From Methanosarcinales archaeon Methan_01 (lineage in GTDB: Archaea > Halobacteriota > Methanosarcinia > Methanotrichales > Methanotrichaceae): a DNA stretch of 64,000 nucleotides. The stretch is from the NCBI GenBank assembly GCA_001602645.1, contig LUYE01000021.1:1-64000 (forward strand). The letters are read 5' to 3'. The notes under the pieces are model-generated. The model saw only the letters and a program-made list of their open reading frames with translations, ran no database searches and was not told where the DNA came from. Made by a program: the position numbers and the translations under genes. This document shows, piece by piece, positions 38,580 through 48,300 of the stretch. Each line of letters opens with the position of its first letter. The stretch's first letter is position 1.

Positions 38580-39214
38580 GCCTTTATGAAGCCAGCGTGG
38601 AGCTTCTTTACATCTTCTCTACGGCCTTCCTATACCCCGTCATCCTGGGCCTCTTGCTCCTCTTCGCCTGGTCGCTGGCCCTCTTCGGCTCCCTCATAAA
38701 TGAGTACACCTCCAGGCGCAGGATGCTCCATGAGCTGGAGGATCTGAGCCTCAAAGCCGCAGAGCTCGCCCTTGAAGAGAGAGCGGAAGACGCTGCCATG
38801 GTCCTTGAAAGCTACAAATCTCCCGAGCAGGTCTCAGTCACCCTCGCGGAGATGGGCAGGTCTCTGAAGACGAGGCCCGTCGAAAAGAAGCTGGAGAAGA
38901 TCCTTCAAGACGCGGAACTCCGCATGGCCAAAGCACTGGAGCCGTTGAGAATCGGGACGAAGGTGGGTCCCATCCTCGGACTGATGGGCACCCTCATCCC
39001 CATGGGACCTGCCCTGATCGGGCTGTCGGAGGGCGACGTCAAGTCCATGGCTGACAACCTGGTGATAGCCTTTGCCACCACGGTCATCGGCCTGGTGGTG
39101 GGGGGTATCTGCTATTCGTCCTTGGTCGTCAAGTCCCGATGGTACCGACAGGACTTGAGCGATCTGGAGTATGCGGCGGATATCATTAGGAGCAGGATCG
39201 ATGAGGCGAAGTAG
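38576..39214 (+). CDS. MotA/TolQ/ExbB proton-channel family protein
   Basis: TTG start overlapping the upstream stop. RIGTKVGPILGLMGTLIPMGPALIGLSEGDVKSMADNLVIAFATTVIGLVVGGICY is the conserved ExbB region. Confidence 0.9.
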   Translation: MSLYEASVELLYIFSTAFLYPVILGLLLLFAWSLALFGSLINEYTSRRRMLHELEDLSLKAAELALEERAEDAAMVLESYKSPEQVSVTLAEMGRSLKTRPVEKKLEKILQDAELRMAKALEPLRIGTKVGPILGLMGTLIPMGPALIGLSEGDVKSMADNLVIAFATTVIGLVVGGICYSSLVVKSRWYRQDLSDLEYAADIIRSRIDEAK

Positions 39215-39548
39215 GCTTGGGATTCTCAAGGACTCCGAAGACGAAGATCCCATGAGCGGGGTTGCAAACCTCTTTGACACCGCCATGGTCTTCGCCGTAG
39301 CCCTCCTCTTGGCCCTGGTCATCTCCTACAACATCCCCGAGCTGCTTCAGCCTGAGGCGACCGTCACCATCGTCAAGAATCCTGGCGACCCCAACATGCA
39401 GATCATAATAAAGAACATGGACGAGATCCAGGTGTTGAACATGACCGAGAAGGTCGCTGGCGGTCACGGTACGAAGATGGGAACGGCCTACCGCCTGGAG
39501 AACGGGATGGTAGTCTACGTCCCGGAGAACGCCACCGCTGAGGCCTAA
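39201..39548 (+). CDS. DUF2149 family protein, ExbD-like in topology
   Basis: Single TM near the N-terminus (VANLFDTAMVFAVALLLALVISYNIPELL) followed by a small soluble domain; overlaps the ExbB-like gene. Confidence 0.75.
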   Translation: MRRSRLGILKDSEDEDPMSGVANLFDTAMVFAVALLLALVISYNIPELLQPEATVTIVKNPGDPNMQIIIKNMDEIQVLNMTEKVAGGHGTKMGTAYRLENGMVVYVPENATAEA

Positions 39549-39646
39549 GGCTGACGAAATCCCTTCTTGAACGCTGATATTTCTGGTCGCCTCCAAAATC
39601 AGTTCCTGGTTTGGTCGCCGGTTGAAAATAACGAATAAGATCCCCT

Positions 39647-40123
39647 TCAGATAAGGTCCTCGGCTCCCTTCATCACCACCCGCGAGGAGATGGCCGTCCC
39701 CTTCCCCGCGTTCAGGTTTATCGAGGAGAGGATCCCCACCACCTTCCCGTCCTGGAGGAGTGGGGTCCCGCTCTCCCCTGGACCCGGCATATTCCCGTGG
39801 CCGATGACGACGGCTAGGAGGTCGCCGACGTCGGATATGCTGCAGTCTCTCGAACGGACGGCGTTCGCGAGGCGGGCGGGGCCGAGCCTCGGCGGGGCCA
39901 AGTCCGTCGGCTCACAGCGGGAGATCCGGAAGTAGACGAGGTCGAAGGCCTCCCATTCGGCTATAACCACACCACCCTCATCTCCTATGGCGAGGTCCTT
40001 CGTCCCCGCAAGCCTCATGATGTGGCGGGCGGTGACGCCGATGCACCCGCGTCTGCCTTTGATGAGAGCGCCCACGACCCCTCCCTGCCTCCCGGCAGAG
40101 AAGAGGTCTCCAGCCCGGATCAT
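39647..40123 (-). CDS. Trypsin-like (S1/chymotrypsin-fold) serine protease-like protein
   Basis: CIGVTARHIMRL (His region), AFDLVYFRI (possible Asp), MPGPGESGTPLLQDGKVVGILSSI (Ser region). Confidence 0.6.
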   Translation of the reverse strand: MIRAGDLFSAGRQGGVVGALIKGRRGCIGVTARHIMRLAGTKDLAIGDEGGVVIAEWEAFDLVYFRISRCEPTDLAPPRLGPARLANAVRSRDCSISDVGDLLAVVIGHGNMPGPGESGTPLLQDGKVVGILSSINLNAGKGTAISSRVVMKGAEDLI

Positions 40124-40286
40124 GGTGGATCTTCTATAAGATGTAGATATATAGCTACTCTGAAGGGTTCTGAGAGGCGAACTCTCAAATCCGATGGCGA
40201 ACGAAGATGGCCGGCAACCCCATCCCGGAGGAGGCAATGTTCGGGAGCGGGGTTGTTATGCGCGGCTTAAACGAAGGAGGAGTCCT

Positions 40287-40646
40287 ATGGTCAGCGAAAA
40301 GAAAGCCCTATGGGTCGTCTTCAGGCCCAAAGATCTCGAAAGCGTCGAAGCGATGCGGGAGAAATTTCTCGTATCGTACCAGGCTTTCAGGGATATGCCC
40401 GGCCTCTTCAGCAAGGTCTGGTGGTCCGACCCACAGAGGGGAGAGTGGGGGGCTCTGTACATCTTCCGGACCGAGGAGGACCTCCAGGAGTACCTCCGCT
40501 CTGACCGATGGCAGAAGAAGATCCCCGAAAAATACGGCTATAAGCCCGAGGTCGTCGCCGTCCTCGACGTGGGAGCCATCCTCTACAAAGAGGCGGTAAT
40601 GGTGGGGGAGGGCTCCTGGCTCTCGGAGCCGGAGGCCGGGGGCTGA
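40287..40646 (+). CDS. Small putative monooxygenase-like (YdhR/ABM-type, dimeric alpha-beta barrel) protein
   Basis: MVSEKKALWVVFRPKDLESVEAMREKFLVSYQAFRDMPGLFSKVWWSDPQRGEWGALYIFRTEEDLQEYL. Confidence 0.55.
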   Translation: MVSEKKALWVVFRPKDLESVEAMREKFLVSYQAFRDMPGLFSKVWWSDPQRGEWGALYIFRTEEDLQEYLRSDRWQKKIPEKYGYKPEVVAVLDVGAILYKEAVMVGEGSWLSEPEAGG

Positions 40647-40697
40647 GAAGATGACCTCTTCGAAGGCAGATGGAGACCTAGGGCGGGTCCATTGGAT

Positions 40698-41132
40698 ATG
40701 AAGGGCCTCGAGGAAGGAGGCGACGACCTCGAGGAGGCGATAAATAAGGCAGTCGAGTTTCACGGCCACCTCGGCCCCTTCCTCGTCCTGGGGGTGAGGA
40801 TGGGGCTTCTCGCCAGAAGGGAGCTCGACTCGGCCCCCGGGGAGATGGTGGCGGTCGTCAAGACCGGGGCCGTCCCCTCCCTCTCCTGCCTCCTGGACGG
40901 GATCCAGGTCTCTGCCGGCTGCACCCTGGGGAGGGGCAATATCTCCACCGGGCCCCTCGGGATCGCCGAGGCGGAGTTCTCCGCCCGCGGTAGGATGGTG
41001 ACGATCAGGGCGAGGGACGAGGTCGTCGGTGAGATAAGGAGCTGGAGGGAGAGATACGCCTCCCTGGAGGAGGTCGCCCGAAGCATCTCCAAAAGGTCGG
41101 ACGAGGAGCTCTTCGAGCCATCTTGGTTGTGA
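40698..41132 (+). CDS. Standalone FmdE-domain protein (formylmethanofuran dehydrogenase subunit E-like)
   Basis: AVEFHGHLGPFLVLGVRMGLLARREL and LLDGIQVSAGCTLGRGNI are FmdE motifs. Confidence 0.82.
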   Translation: MKGLEEGGDDLEEAINKAVEFHGHLGPFLVLGVRMGLLARRELDSAPGEMVAVVKTGAVPSLSCLLDGIQVSAGCTLGRGNISTGPLGIAEAEFSARGRMVTIRARDEVVGEIRSWRERYASLEEVARSISKRSDEELFEPSWL

Positions 41133-41326
41133 CGAGAAGGAAAAGACAGCTATCGGCTCAGGTATCACTTCCCAAACCAGCTTCCCTCCCGCCGTCTCTT
41201 AAGATCTATGGGTCCTGCCATCTCTCCCGTTCTTCCGGGAGGATCGACCTCCCGTCAAGGGGCGCAGCCGTCGGAGACCAGGACCACAAAAAAGGTAAAT
41301 ACAGGCTCAGGGAAAGGAGGCTCGAT

Positions 41327-41872
41327 ATGGCAAAAGCCCCGGAGAGGGTGACGATAGCCCTCGACGACGAGACCGCCAAGCTCTTCCGAGAGATGAGGGA
41401 GGATCTGGGGATATCTCAGAGCGAGCTGATGCGGGAGGCCCTCAAGTTCTACAGCAAGCACAAGCCCCTCTTCAGCTCCGTCGACGAGGAGAAGATCTAC
41501 GCCTACTCCGACCTCCTATCCGTCGGCGAGCACATCATCCTCGACATCGACCACTGGATCCTCTTTCTCAGCTTCATCGAGACCCACCCGGAGAGGGAGC
41601 GGTTCTGGGAGATGCACCAGAAGGTCTCCGAGGCCCACGCCGAGGAGTTCAAGAAGAAGAACCACAAGGCTGAGGCGGTCCTGAGGAGGCTTGAGCTCTG
41701 CAACCTCTTCAAGCTGAGCAGGACCTCGGAGACGGACTTCACCCTCCTCCTCGGCTACGACATACCGAAGAAGTTCATCAAGACGGAGCTATTGGACATC
41801 TTCTCCAAGATGGGGATCAAGGTGGAGGTGAAGGAGGACTTCTCGAAGCTCCGGATCAGGGTCCTCCCTTAA
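41327..41872 (+). CDS. Ribbon-helix-helix (CopG-type) DNA-binding protein with unknown C-terminal domain
   Basis: ERVTIALDDETAKLFREMREDLGISQSELMREALKFY is an RHH motif. ATG 41327 chosen. Confidence 0.78.
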   Translation: MAKAPERVTIALDDETAKLFREMREDLGISQSELMREALKFYSKHKPLFSSVDEEKIYAYSDLLSVGEHIILDIDHWILFLSFIETHPERERFWEMHQKVSEAHAEEFKKKNHKAEAVLRRLELCNLFKLSRTSETDFTLLLGYDIPKKFIKTELLDIFSKMGIKVEVKEDFSKLRIRVLP

Positions 41873-42090
41873 GCCGCCTGGAGGTAAATCCTCGTCCTAG
41901 CATCCTAATCCCCTCCGGAGTTCCCCACCTTACCCATCAAAGGATCAATCCATCAAGAGATCCATCCATCGCCGGATCCTACCATCATCAGTTCTTCCTG
42001 ATTTATCGTCGCCGTCCAACGGGAGACGCACCGCCCACCTTCGACCTTCCCGACTCCTCATCCCCCGTATTGGCCATCCATCCAGCGGAT

Positions 42091-43044
42091 TCACCTTTTG
42101 CCGAGAAGGGCATCCGCCGCCCGCTCGATCGACCCTCGAGAGCTGAATTTCGGCCGCCAGCCTAGCCTCTCCAGAGCCTCAATGGATAGGAGCATCGTCT
42201 TGACGTCCCCCCGCCAGCCGCGGCCCTCGATCCCGCCGGTGTACTGGTACTTTACCCCCGAGAGGTTCATCTTCTCGACGACGACGTCGGCGATCTCGGT
42301 GACGTCCACGGAGTCGGCGGATCCGACGTTGAAGACGTTCACCCTTCCGCCGGCTCTGGCGACGGCGTAGACCATCGCCTCGACGCAGTCGTCGACGAGA
42401 AGGTACGACTTCCTCTGCCTTCCGGAGCCTAGGATCTCCAGCTCCGCCGGGTTCGCCGTCAGCTTATTTATGAAGTCGACGATGACGCCGTGGGTCCCCC
42501 GCTCCCCGACGATGTTGGCGAACCTGTAGATCCAGGAGCGAAAGCCGAAGGTGCCGCAGAAGGCGGAGATGAGGGCCTCGCAGGCGAGCTTCGACGCACC
42601 GTAGAGGGATATGGGGAGGAGGGGGCCGTAGCCCTCCGGCGTCGGGATGACCGCCGCCTCGCCGTAGACGGTGGAGGTGGAGGTGAAGGCGATCTCGGCG
42701 ACGCCCTGAAGCCTCATCGATTCGAGGAGGTTGTAGGTGGCGATGACGTTCTGGTCGAGGTGGGTTTTGGTGTCTTCGGCCCCGACCTTGACGTCGGGGT
42801 TGGCGGCGAGGTGAAAGACGAGGTCGCAGCCCTCCAGGGCCGCTTCGACGGCTTTCTGGTCGAGGAGGTCTCCCTCGCGGAGGGTGAAGTTGGGCTTCTC
42901 AAGGTGGTCCTCGAGGTGCTCCACCTTTCCGGAGCTGAAGTTGTCGAGGACGGTGACCCTGTTCGAATCGACGAGCTCATCGACGAGGTGGCTTCCGATG
43001 AAGCCGGCGCCTCCCGTCACCAGGATGGATCTATCTTTTATCAA
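42091..43044 (-). CDS. NAD-dependent epimerase/dehydratase (UDP-glucose 4-epimerase-like SDR)
   Basis: ILVTGGAGFIGSHLVDELV; STSTVYGEAAVIPTPEGYGPLLPISLYGASKLACE; TTG start at 43044. Confidence 0.88.
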   Translation of the reverse strand: MIKDRSILVTGGAGFIGSHLVDELVDSNRVTVLDNFSSGKVEHLEDHLEKPNFTLREGDLLDQKAVEAALEGCDLVFHLAANPDVKVGAEDTKTHLDQNVIATYNLLESMRLQGVAEIAFTSTSTVYGEAAVIPTPEGYGPLLPISLYGASKLACEALISAFCGTFGFRSWIYRFANIVGERGTHGVIVDFINKLTANPAELEILGSGRQRKSYLLVDDCVEAMVYAVARAGGRVNVFNVGSADSVDVTEIADVVVEKMNLSGVKYQYTGGIEGRGWRGDVKTMLLSIEALERLGWRPKFSSRGSIERAADALLGKR

Positions 43045-43218
43045 CTTGGTTCGCCTCGGTGGGGATCTGAATGGGGAGAATTTTACGGTGTCGGTCGATG
43101 GGGGTGAGGAGGCCTGTCTTAGGGGGAGGGATCCTCCCCCTTTATCTCTGGAGAGGGCCATATTAGAGATCTGGTTAGAGGTTTTGAAGCTGATATTTGC
43201 AAATTGGAGTTGAATCTG

Positions 43219-44670
43219 ATGGAACGGTTCAAGATGCTGATCGACGGAGAGGCCGTGGACTCGGCCTTCGGGAGGGGGGCTCATATAATTAACCCCGCCA
43301 CCGGGGAGACGATAGCCGAGGTCGCCCTCGGGAGTCCTTCGGAGGCGGAGCTCGCCCTGGAGGCGGCATCCAGGGCTTTTCCCGGCTGGGCGAGGGCAGA
43401 CCCGAGGGTTCGGGGAGCCCTCCTCCGGCGGGGGGCTGATATCGTCCGGGAGAATATAGAAGAGATCGCCCGACTCCTGACTATGGAGCAGGGTAAGCCC
43501 CTGAGGTACGCCCGGAGGGAGGTCGCCGGATCGGCGGATGCCCTGGACTTCTACGCCGAGGAGGGGGCGAGGATCTTTGGGGAGGCGGTACCCTCTTCGA
43601 GCAGGCGAAGCCGGAGCCTCGTCATAAGGCAGCCTCTGGGGGTGGCAGCCGTCATATCCCCCTGGAACTATCCGGTGGACCTCCTCGCCTGGAAGGTCGC
43701 CCCCGCTTTGGCTGCAGGCTGCACCGTCGTCGCCAAGCCCTCGAGCCACGCTCCCCTCGCCGCCACCAGGTTCGTCATGGCCGTCGCCGGGGCGGGCCTC
43801 CCCCCGGGGGTCATCAACCTCGTCCACGGATCGGGGCAGGAGGTGGGCGGAGCGCTGGTGGAGAGCCCCATCTCCCGGAAGGTATCCTTCACCGGCGAGA
43901 CGGATACGGGGAAGGAGATCATGGCGAAGGCAGCAAAGACCATCAAGCGGCTCTCCCTCGAGCTGGGGGGCTCCTCCCCCTTCATCGTCTGTGAGGATGC
44001 GGATATCGAAGAGGCGGCGGAGGCCTGCGTCCAGAGGGCCTTCTCTAACATGGGCCAGATCTGCATCAGCGTCAATCGGATCTACGTCCAGGAGGCGGTC
44101 TCCGAGGAGTTCGCCTCGGAGCTGGTGAAAAGGACGGAGCGGCTCCGGATCGGGAACGGCCTCGACCCCAATGTCGACCTCGGACCGATCTTCAGCGAGG
44201 CGCAGCGGGAGAAGACGGAGGCCCACATAGCCGACGCGCGAGAGAAGGGGGCGAGGGTCCTCTGGGGCGGGAGGAGGCCCGAGGGGGACGAGTACAGCCG
44301 GGGCTTCTTCTTCATGCCGACGGTCCTCGACCGGATGGATCCCACCATGAGGATGATGAGGGAGGAGACCTTCGGCCCGGTGGCGCCGATGATGAGCTTT
44401 TCGACCGACGAGGAGGCGCTGAAGCTCGCCAACGACTCGCGGTACGGCCTTGCCGCCTACGTCTTCACCGGGGATATGACGAGGGGGCTGTGGCTCGCCG
44501 AAAGGCTGGAGGCGGGGTCCGTCGGGGTCAATACGACGAGCCCCATCGTCTTTGGGGCCCCCTTCGGCGGGTGGAAGGAGAGCGGCTTAGGAAGGGAGCG
44601 GTCGCGGAGCGCCTTATACGAGTACATGGAGACAAAGCACATCCGGATCGACCTTGGGGAGGAGATCTGA
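43219..44670 (+). CDS. NAD(P)-dependent aldehyde dehydrogenase (lactaldehyde/succinate-semialdehyde type)
   Basis: SPWNYPVDLLAWKVAPALAAGCTVVAKPSS, KRLSLELGGSSPFIVCEDAD, NMGQICISVNRIYV, FGGWKESGLGRE. Confidence 0.92.
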   Translation: MERFKMLIDGEAVDSAFGRGAHIINPATGETIAEVALGSPSEAELALEAASRAFPGWARADPRVRGALLRRGADIVRENIEEIARLLTMEQGKPLRYARREVAGSADALDFYAEEGARIFGEAVPSSSRRSRSLVIRQPLGVAAVISPWNYPVDLLAWKVAPALAAGCTVVAKPSSHAPLAATRFVMAVAGAGLPPGVINLVHGSGQEVGGALVESPISRKVSFTGETDTGKEIMAKAAKTIKRLSLELGGSSPFIVCEDADIEEAAEACVQRAFSNMGQICISVNRIYVQEAVSEEFASELVKRTERLRIGNGLDPNVDLGPIFSEAQREKTEAHIADAREKGARVLWGGRRPEGDEYSRGFFFMPTVLDRMDPTMRMMREETFGPVAPMMSFSTDEEALKLANDSRYGLAAYVFTGDMTRGLWLAERLEAGSVGVNTTSPIVFGAPFGGWKESGLGRERSRSALYEYMETKHIRIDLGEEI

Positions 44671-45300
44671 GGGTCAGGCGGAGGGGGGCGACGGCGGGGC
44701 AGCGGTCCGCGAACCGGCGGATCTCAAGGGAATCTTTCGGTGAATATCGGGTCGGATGTCGGAGGAAGCGGCCCCAGGTCCTGCCTTCAAAACCTGAGGT
44801 CGCCGCCTCTTGAGATGGGCCGGATCCGCCTTCAAAAGAGGAGATGGTCGATGGACCGCCGCGACCCTGCCCCTGCCGGGACGACCCGCGCGCTAAACCT
44901 CCGTCTCCTGGGATGACTGCGCTCAACTCTCCCTCCCGACTCTCGATGTGAATTCTGGCAGGAGCCTTTCGGCCCTCCCTTCCCTCATCGGTCAAAATGG
45001 ATGGCGGTCTCAATATAAAAGGCTGGCGTCACTTCCTGATTTTTGGTCAGGTCATCTCAAGTCCGCTCCAGGCTCCGACCCGTCTTCTCACCCCTTTTGC
45101 CTTCAACGTCGCTTCCGCCGCGGCTCCATGGTTTGCCTCCGCCGTTTCACCGCCATAGCCGCCATTGCCACCTTTGCCGCCATTGTCGCCGTTATTTCGT
45201 CTCCAGCAACAGCCTTTTTATCCCATGCCATTTACGCCACTCTGGATTTTGAAGAGACGAGACCGACGGAGAGAACCGAGAGGATAGAGGAGGCGGAAAG

Positions 45301-48300
45301 GTGCCAAAGCGCGAAGACATCAACAAGATCATGATCATCGGGTCGGGGCCCATCGTCATTGGGCAGGCCTGCGAATTCGACTACTCCGGAACCCAGGCCT
45401 GCAAGGCCCTCCGGGAGCTGGGCTACGAGATAGTCCTCGTGAACTCAAACCCCGCGACGATAATGACCGATCCTGGGATGGCGGATGTGACCTACATCGA
45501 GCCCCTCAACCTCGAGAGGATGACCCAGATCATCGAGAAGGAGAGGCCCGACGCCCTCCTCCCGAACCTCGGGGGCCAGTCAGGCCTCAACCTCAGCTCG
45601 GAGCTGGCGAAGGCCGGGGTTCTGGAGAGGTACGGCGTCCAGGTGATCGGGGTTGAGACCGACGCCATCGAGCGGGGCGAGGACCGGATCATCTTCAAGG
45701 AGACGATGAACCGCCTCGGGATCGATATGCCGAGGAGCACGGCCGTCTACACCGTCGAGGACGCGGAGAAGGTGGCCGCCGATCTCGGTTACCCCGTAGT
45801 CGTCAGGCCCGCCTACACCATGGGCGGGACCGGCGGCGGCCTCGTCTACAACGTCGAGGAGCTCCGGACGGTGGCGAGCCGCGGCATAGCCGCCAGCCTC
45901 ATCGGCCAGGTCCTCATCGAGGAGTCGGTCCTCGGCTGGGAGGAGCTGGAGCTGGAGGTGGTGAGGGACGCGAAGAACCAGATGATCACCGTCTGCTTCA
46001 TCGAGAACGTCGACCCCATGGGGGTCCATACCGGCGATTCCTACTGCACCGCCCCGATGCTCACCATCTCAGACGAGCTCCAAAAGAGGCTCCAGGACTA
46101 CTCCTATCGGATCGTCGAGGCGATCGCCGTCATCGGCGGGACGAACGTCCAGTTCGCCCACGACCCCAAGACCGACCGGGTCGTCGTCATCGAGATCAAT
46201 CCTAGGACGAGCCGCTCCTCGGCCCTCGCCTCCAAGGCCACCGGCTTTCCCATCGCCCTCATCTCCGCAAAGCTCGCCTGCGGTTTAACCTTAGATGAGA
46301 TCCCCTACTGGCGTGAGGGGACCCTGGAGAGGTACACCCCTTCCGGCGACTACGTGGTGGTGAAGTTCGCCCGCTGGGCCTTCGAGAAGTTCAAGGGGGC
46401 CGAGGACCGCCTCGGGACCCAGATGAAGGCCGTCGGCGAGGCGATGGCCATCGGCAAGACCTACAAAGAGGCGCTCCAGAAGGCGATCCGCTCCCTGGAG
46501 ATCGGCCGCCACGGCCTCGGCTTTGCGAAGGACTTCCACCAGAGGTCCCTCCCCGAGCTGCTAGATCTATTGAAGTGGCCTTCCAGCGAGCGGCAGTTCA
46601 TCATCTACGAGGCCCTCCGGAAGGGGGCCTCCGTCTATGAGATCAGCGACCTCACCAAGATCAAGCTCTGGTTCCTCCAGCAGATGAAGGAGCTGGTGGA
46701 TCTGGAGGAGGAGATCCTGAGCTTCAGGACCAAGACTGCAGGCGAAGGGAGGGCGGAGGCCGACCTCCTGGCGACTATCCCCGACGACCTCCTCCGCCGG
46801 GCGAAGGAGGACGGCTTCTCCGACAAATACCTCTCAAAGCTCCTCTCCGTCCCCGAGAGGGAGATCAGGACTCGGAGGAAGGCCCTGGGGATCGTCCAGG
46901 GATGGCAGCCGGTCCCCGTCAGCGGGGTCGATGACGCCGCCTACTACTACTCCACCTACCACCGAACCGACGCCCCGAAGAGGAGCGACCGGAGGAAGGT
47001 GATGGTCCTCGGCGGAGGCCCCAATCGGATCGGCCAGGGGATCGAGTTCGACTACTGCTGCGTCCACGCCGCCTTCGCCCTTCGGGATATGGGGTACGAG
47101 ACGATCATGGTCAACTGCAACCCCGAGACCGTCTCCACCGATTACGACACCTCCGACAAGCTCTACTTCGAGCCCCTCACCGTCGAGGACGTCATCAGCA
47201 TCTATGAGCGGGAGCGGCCCGAGGGGATGATAGTCCAGTTCGGCGGCCAGACCCCCTTAAACATCGCGAGGGAGCTGGAGGAGGCGGGGGCTAGGGTCAT
47301 AGGGACGACGGTCGACACCATCGACCTCGCCGAGGACCGGGACCGGTTCCGGATGATGATGGAGAAGATGGAGATCCCCATGCCCGAGTCGGGGATGGCG
47401 AGCAACCTCGATGAAGCCTTGGAGGTGGCGGCCCGAATCGGCTACCCTCTGATGGTCCGACCGTCCTACGTCCTCGGCGGCCGGGGGATGGAGGTTATCT
47501 ACGACGAGGAGATGCTGGAGCGGTACGTCGCGGCCGCCGTCGACGTGACCCCGGAGCGTCCGATCCTCATCGACCGATTCCTCGAGAACGCCCTGGAGGC
47601 GGAGGCCGACGCCCTCTCCGACGGCGCTGATACCTTCGTCCCGGCGGTGATGGAGCATATCGAGCAGGCGGGGGTCCACTCCGGCGACTCCGCCTGTGTG
47701 ATACCACCGGTGACGATCCCCGAAAGGCACCTTGATACCATCAAAGAGTACACCCGCAGGATCGCAAAAGAGCTCGGAGTCGTCGGCCTCATGAACATGC
47801 AGTACGCCATCGCAAAAGACGTCGTCTACGTCCTGGAGGCGAACCCCCGGGCCTCCCGGACCGTCCCCCTCGTCTCCAAGGTCTGCAACGTCTCCATGGC
47901 CCGGATCGCCACCGAGCTGATGATGGGAAAGAGGCTGGGAGATATGGAGCTTCTTGAGAGGCGGGTCCCCCACTTCGGAGCCAAAGAGGCGGTCTTCCCC
48001 TTCAACATGTTCCCGGATGTAGATCCCCTCCTGGGGCCCGAGATGAGGTCGACGGGCGAAGTCCTTGGCATGGCCGACTCCTTCGGGATGGCCTTCTACA
48101 AGGCCGAGGAGGCGGCGAGGCAGACCCTCCCCCAGGAGGGGACGGTCCTGATCACCGTCGCCTCCAAGGACAGGCCGAAGGTCCTGGAGGCGGCGAAGGA
48201 GTTCTCGCGGATGGGCTTTTTCATCCGGGCGACCCGGGGGACGATGGGCTTCCTCGCCGAGAACGGGATAGAATCGGAGCTGATCCTGAAGCTCACCGAG

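Noticed and set aside
43045-44226. N-terminal extension of the 711-aa minus-strand epimerase ORF
   Set aside because: The extension is antisense to a clear aldehyde dehydrogenase; the real epimerase starts at TTG 43044 (LIKDRSILVTGGAGFIGS).
44671-45300. Long intergenic region upstream of carB as a hidden gene
   Set aside because: Small ORFs here have low-complexity, Arg/Ser/Ala-rich translations and no recognisable motif; carA was also not found next to carB, but its absence from the window is not informative.
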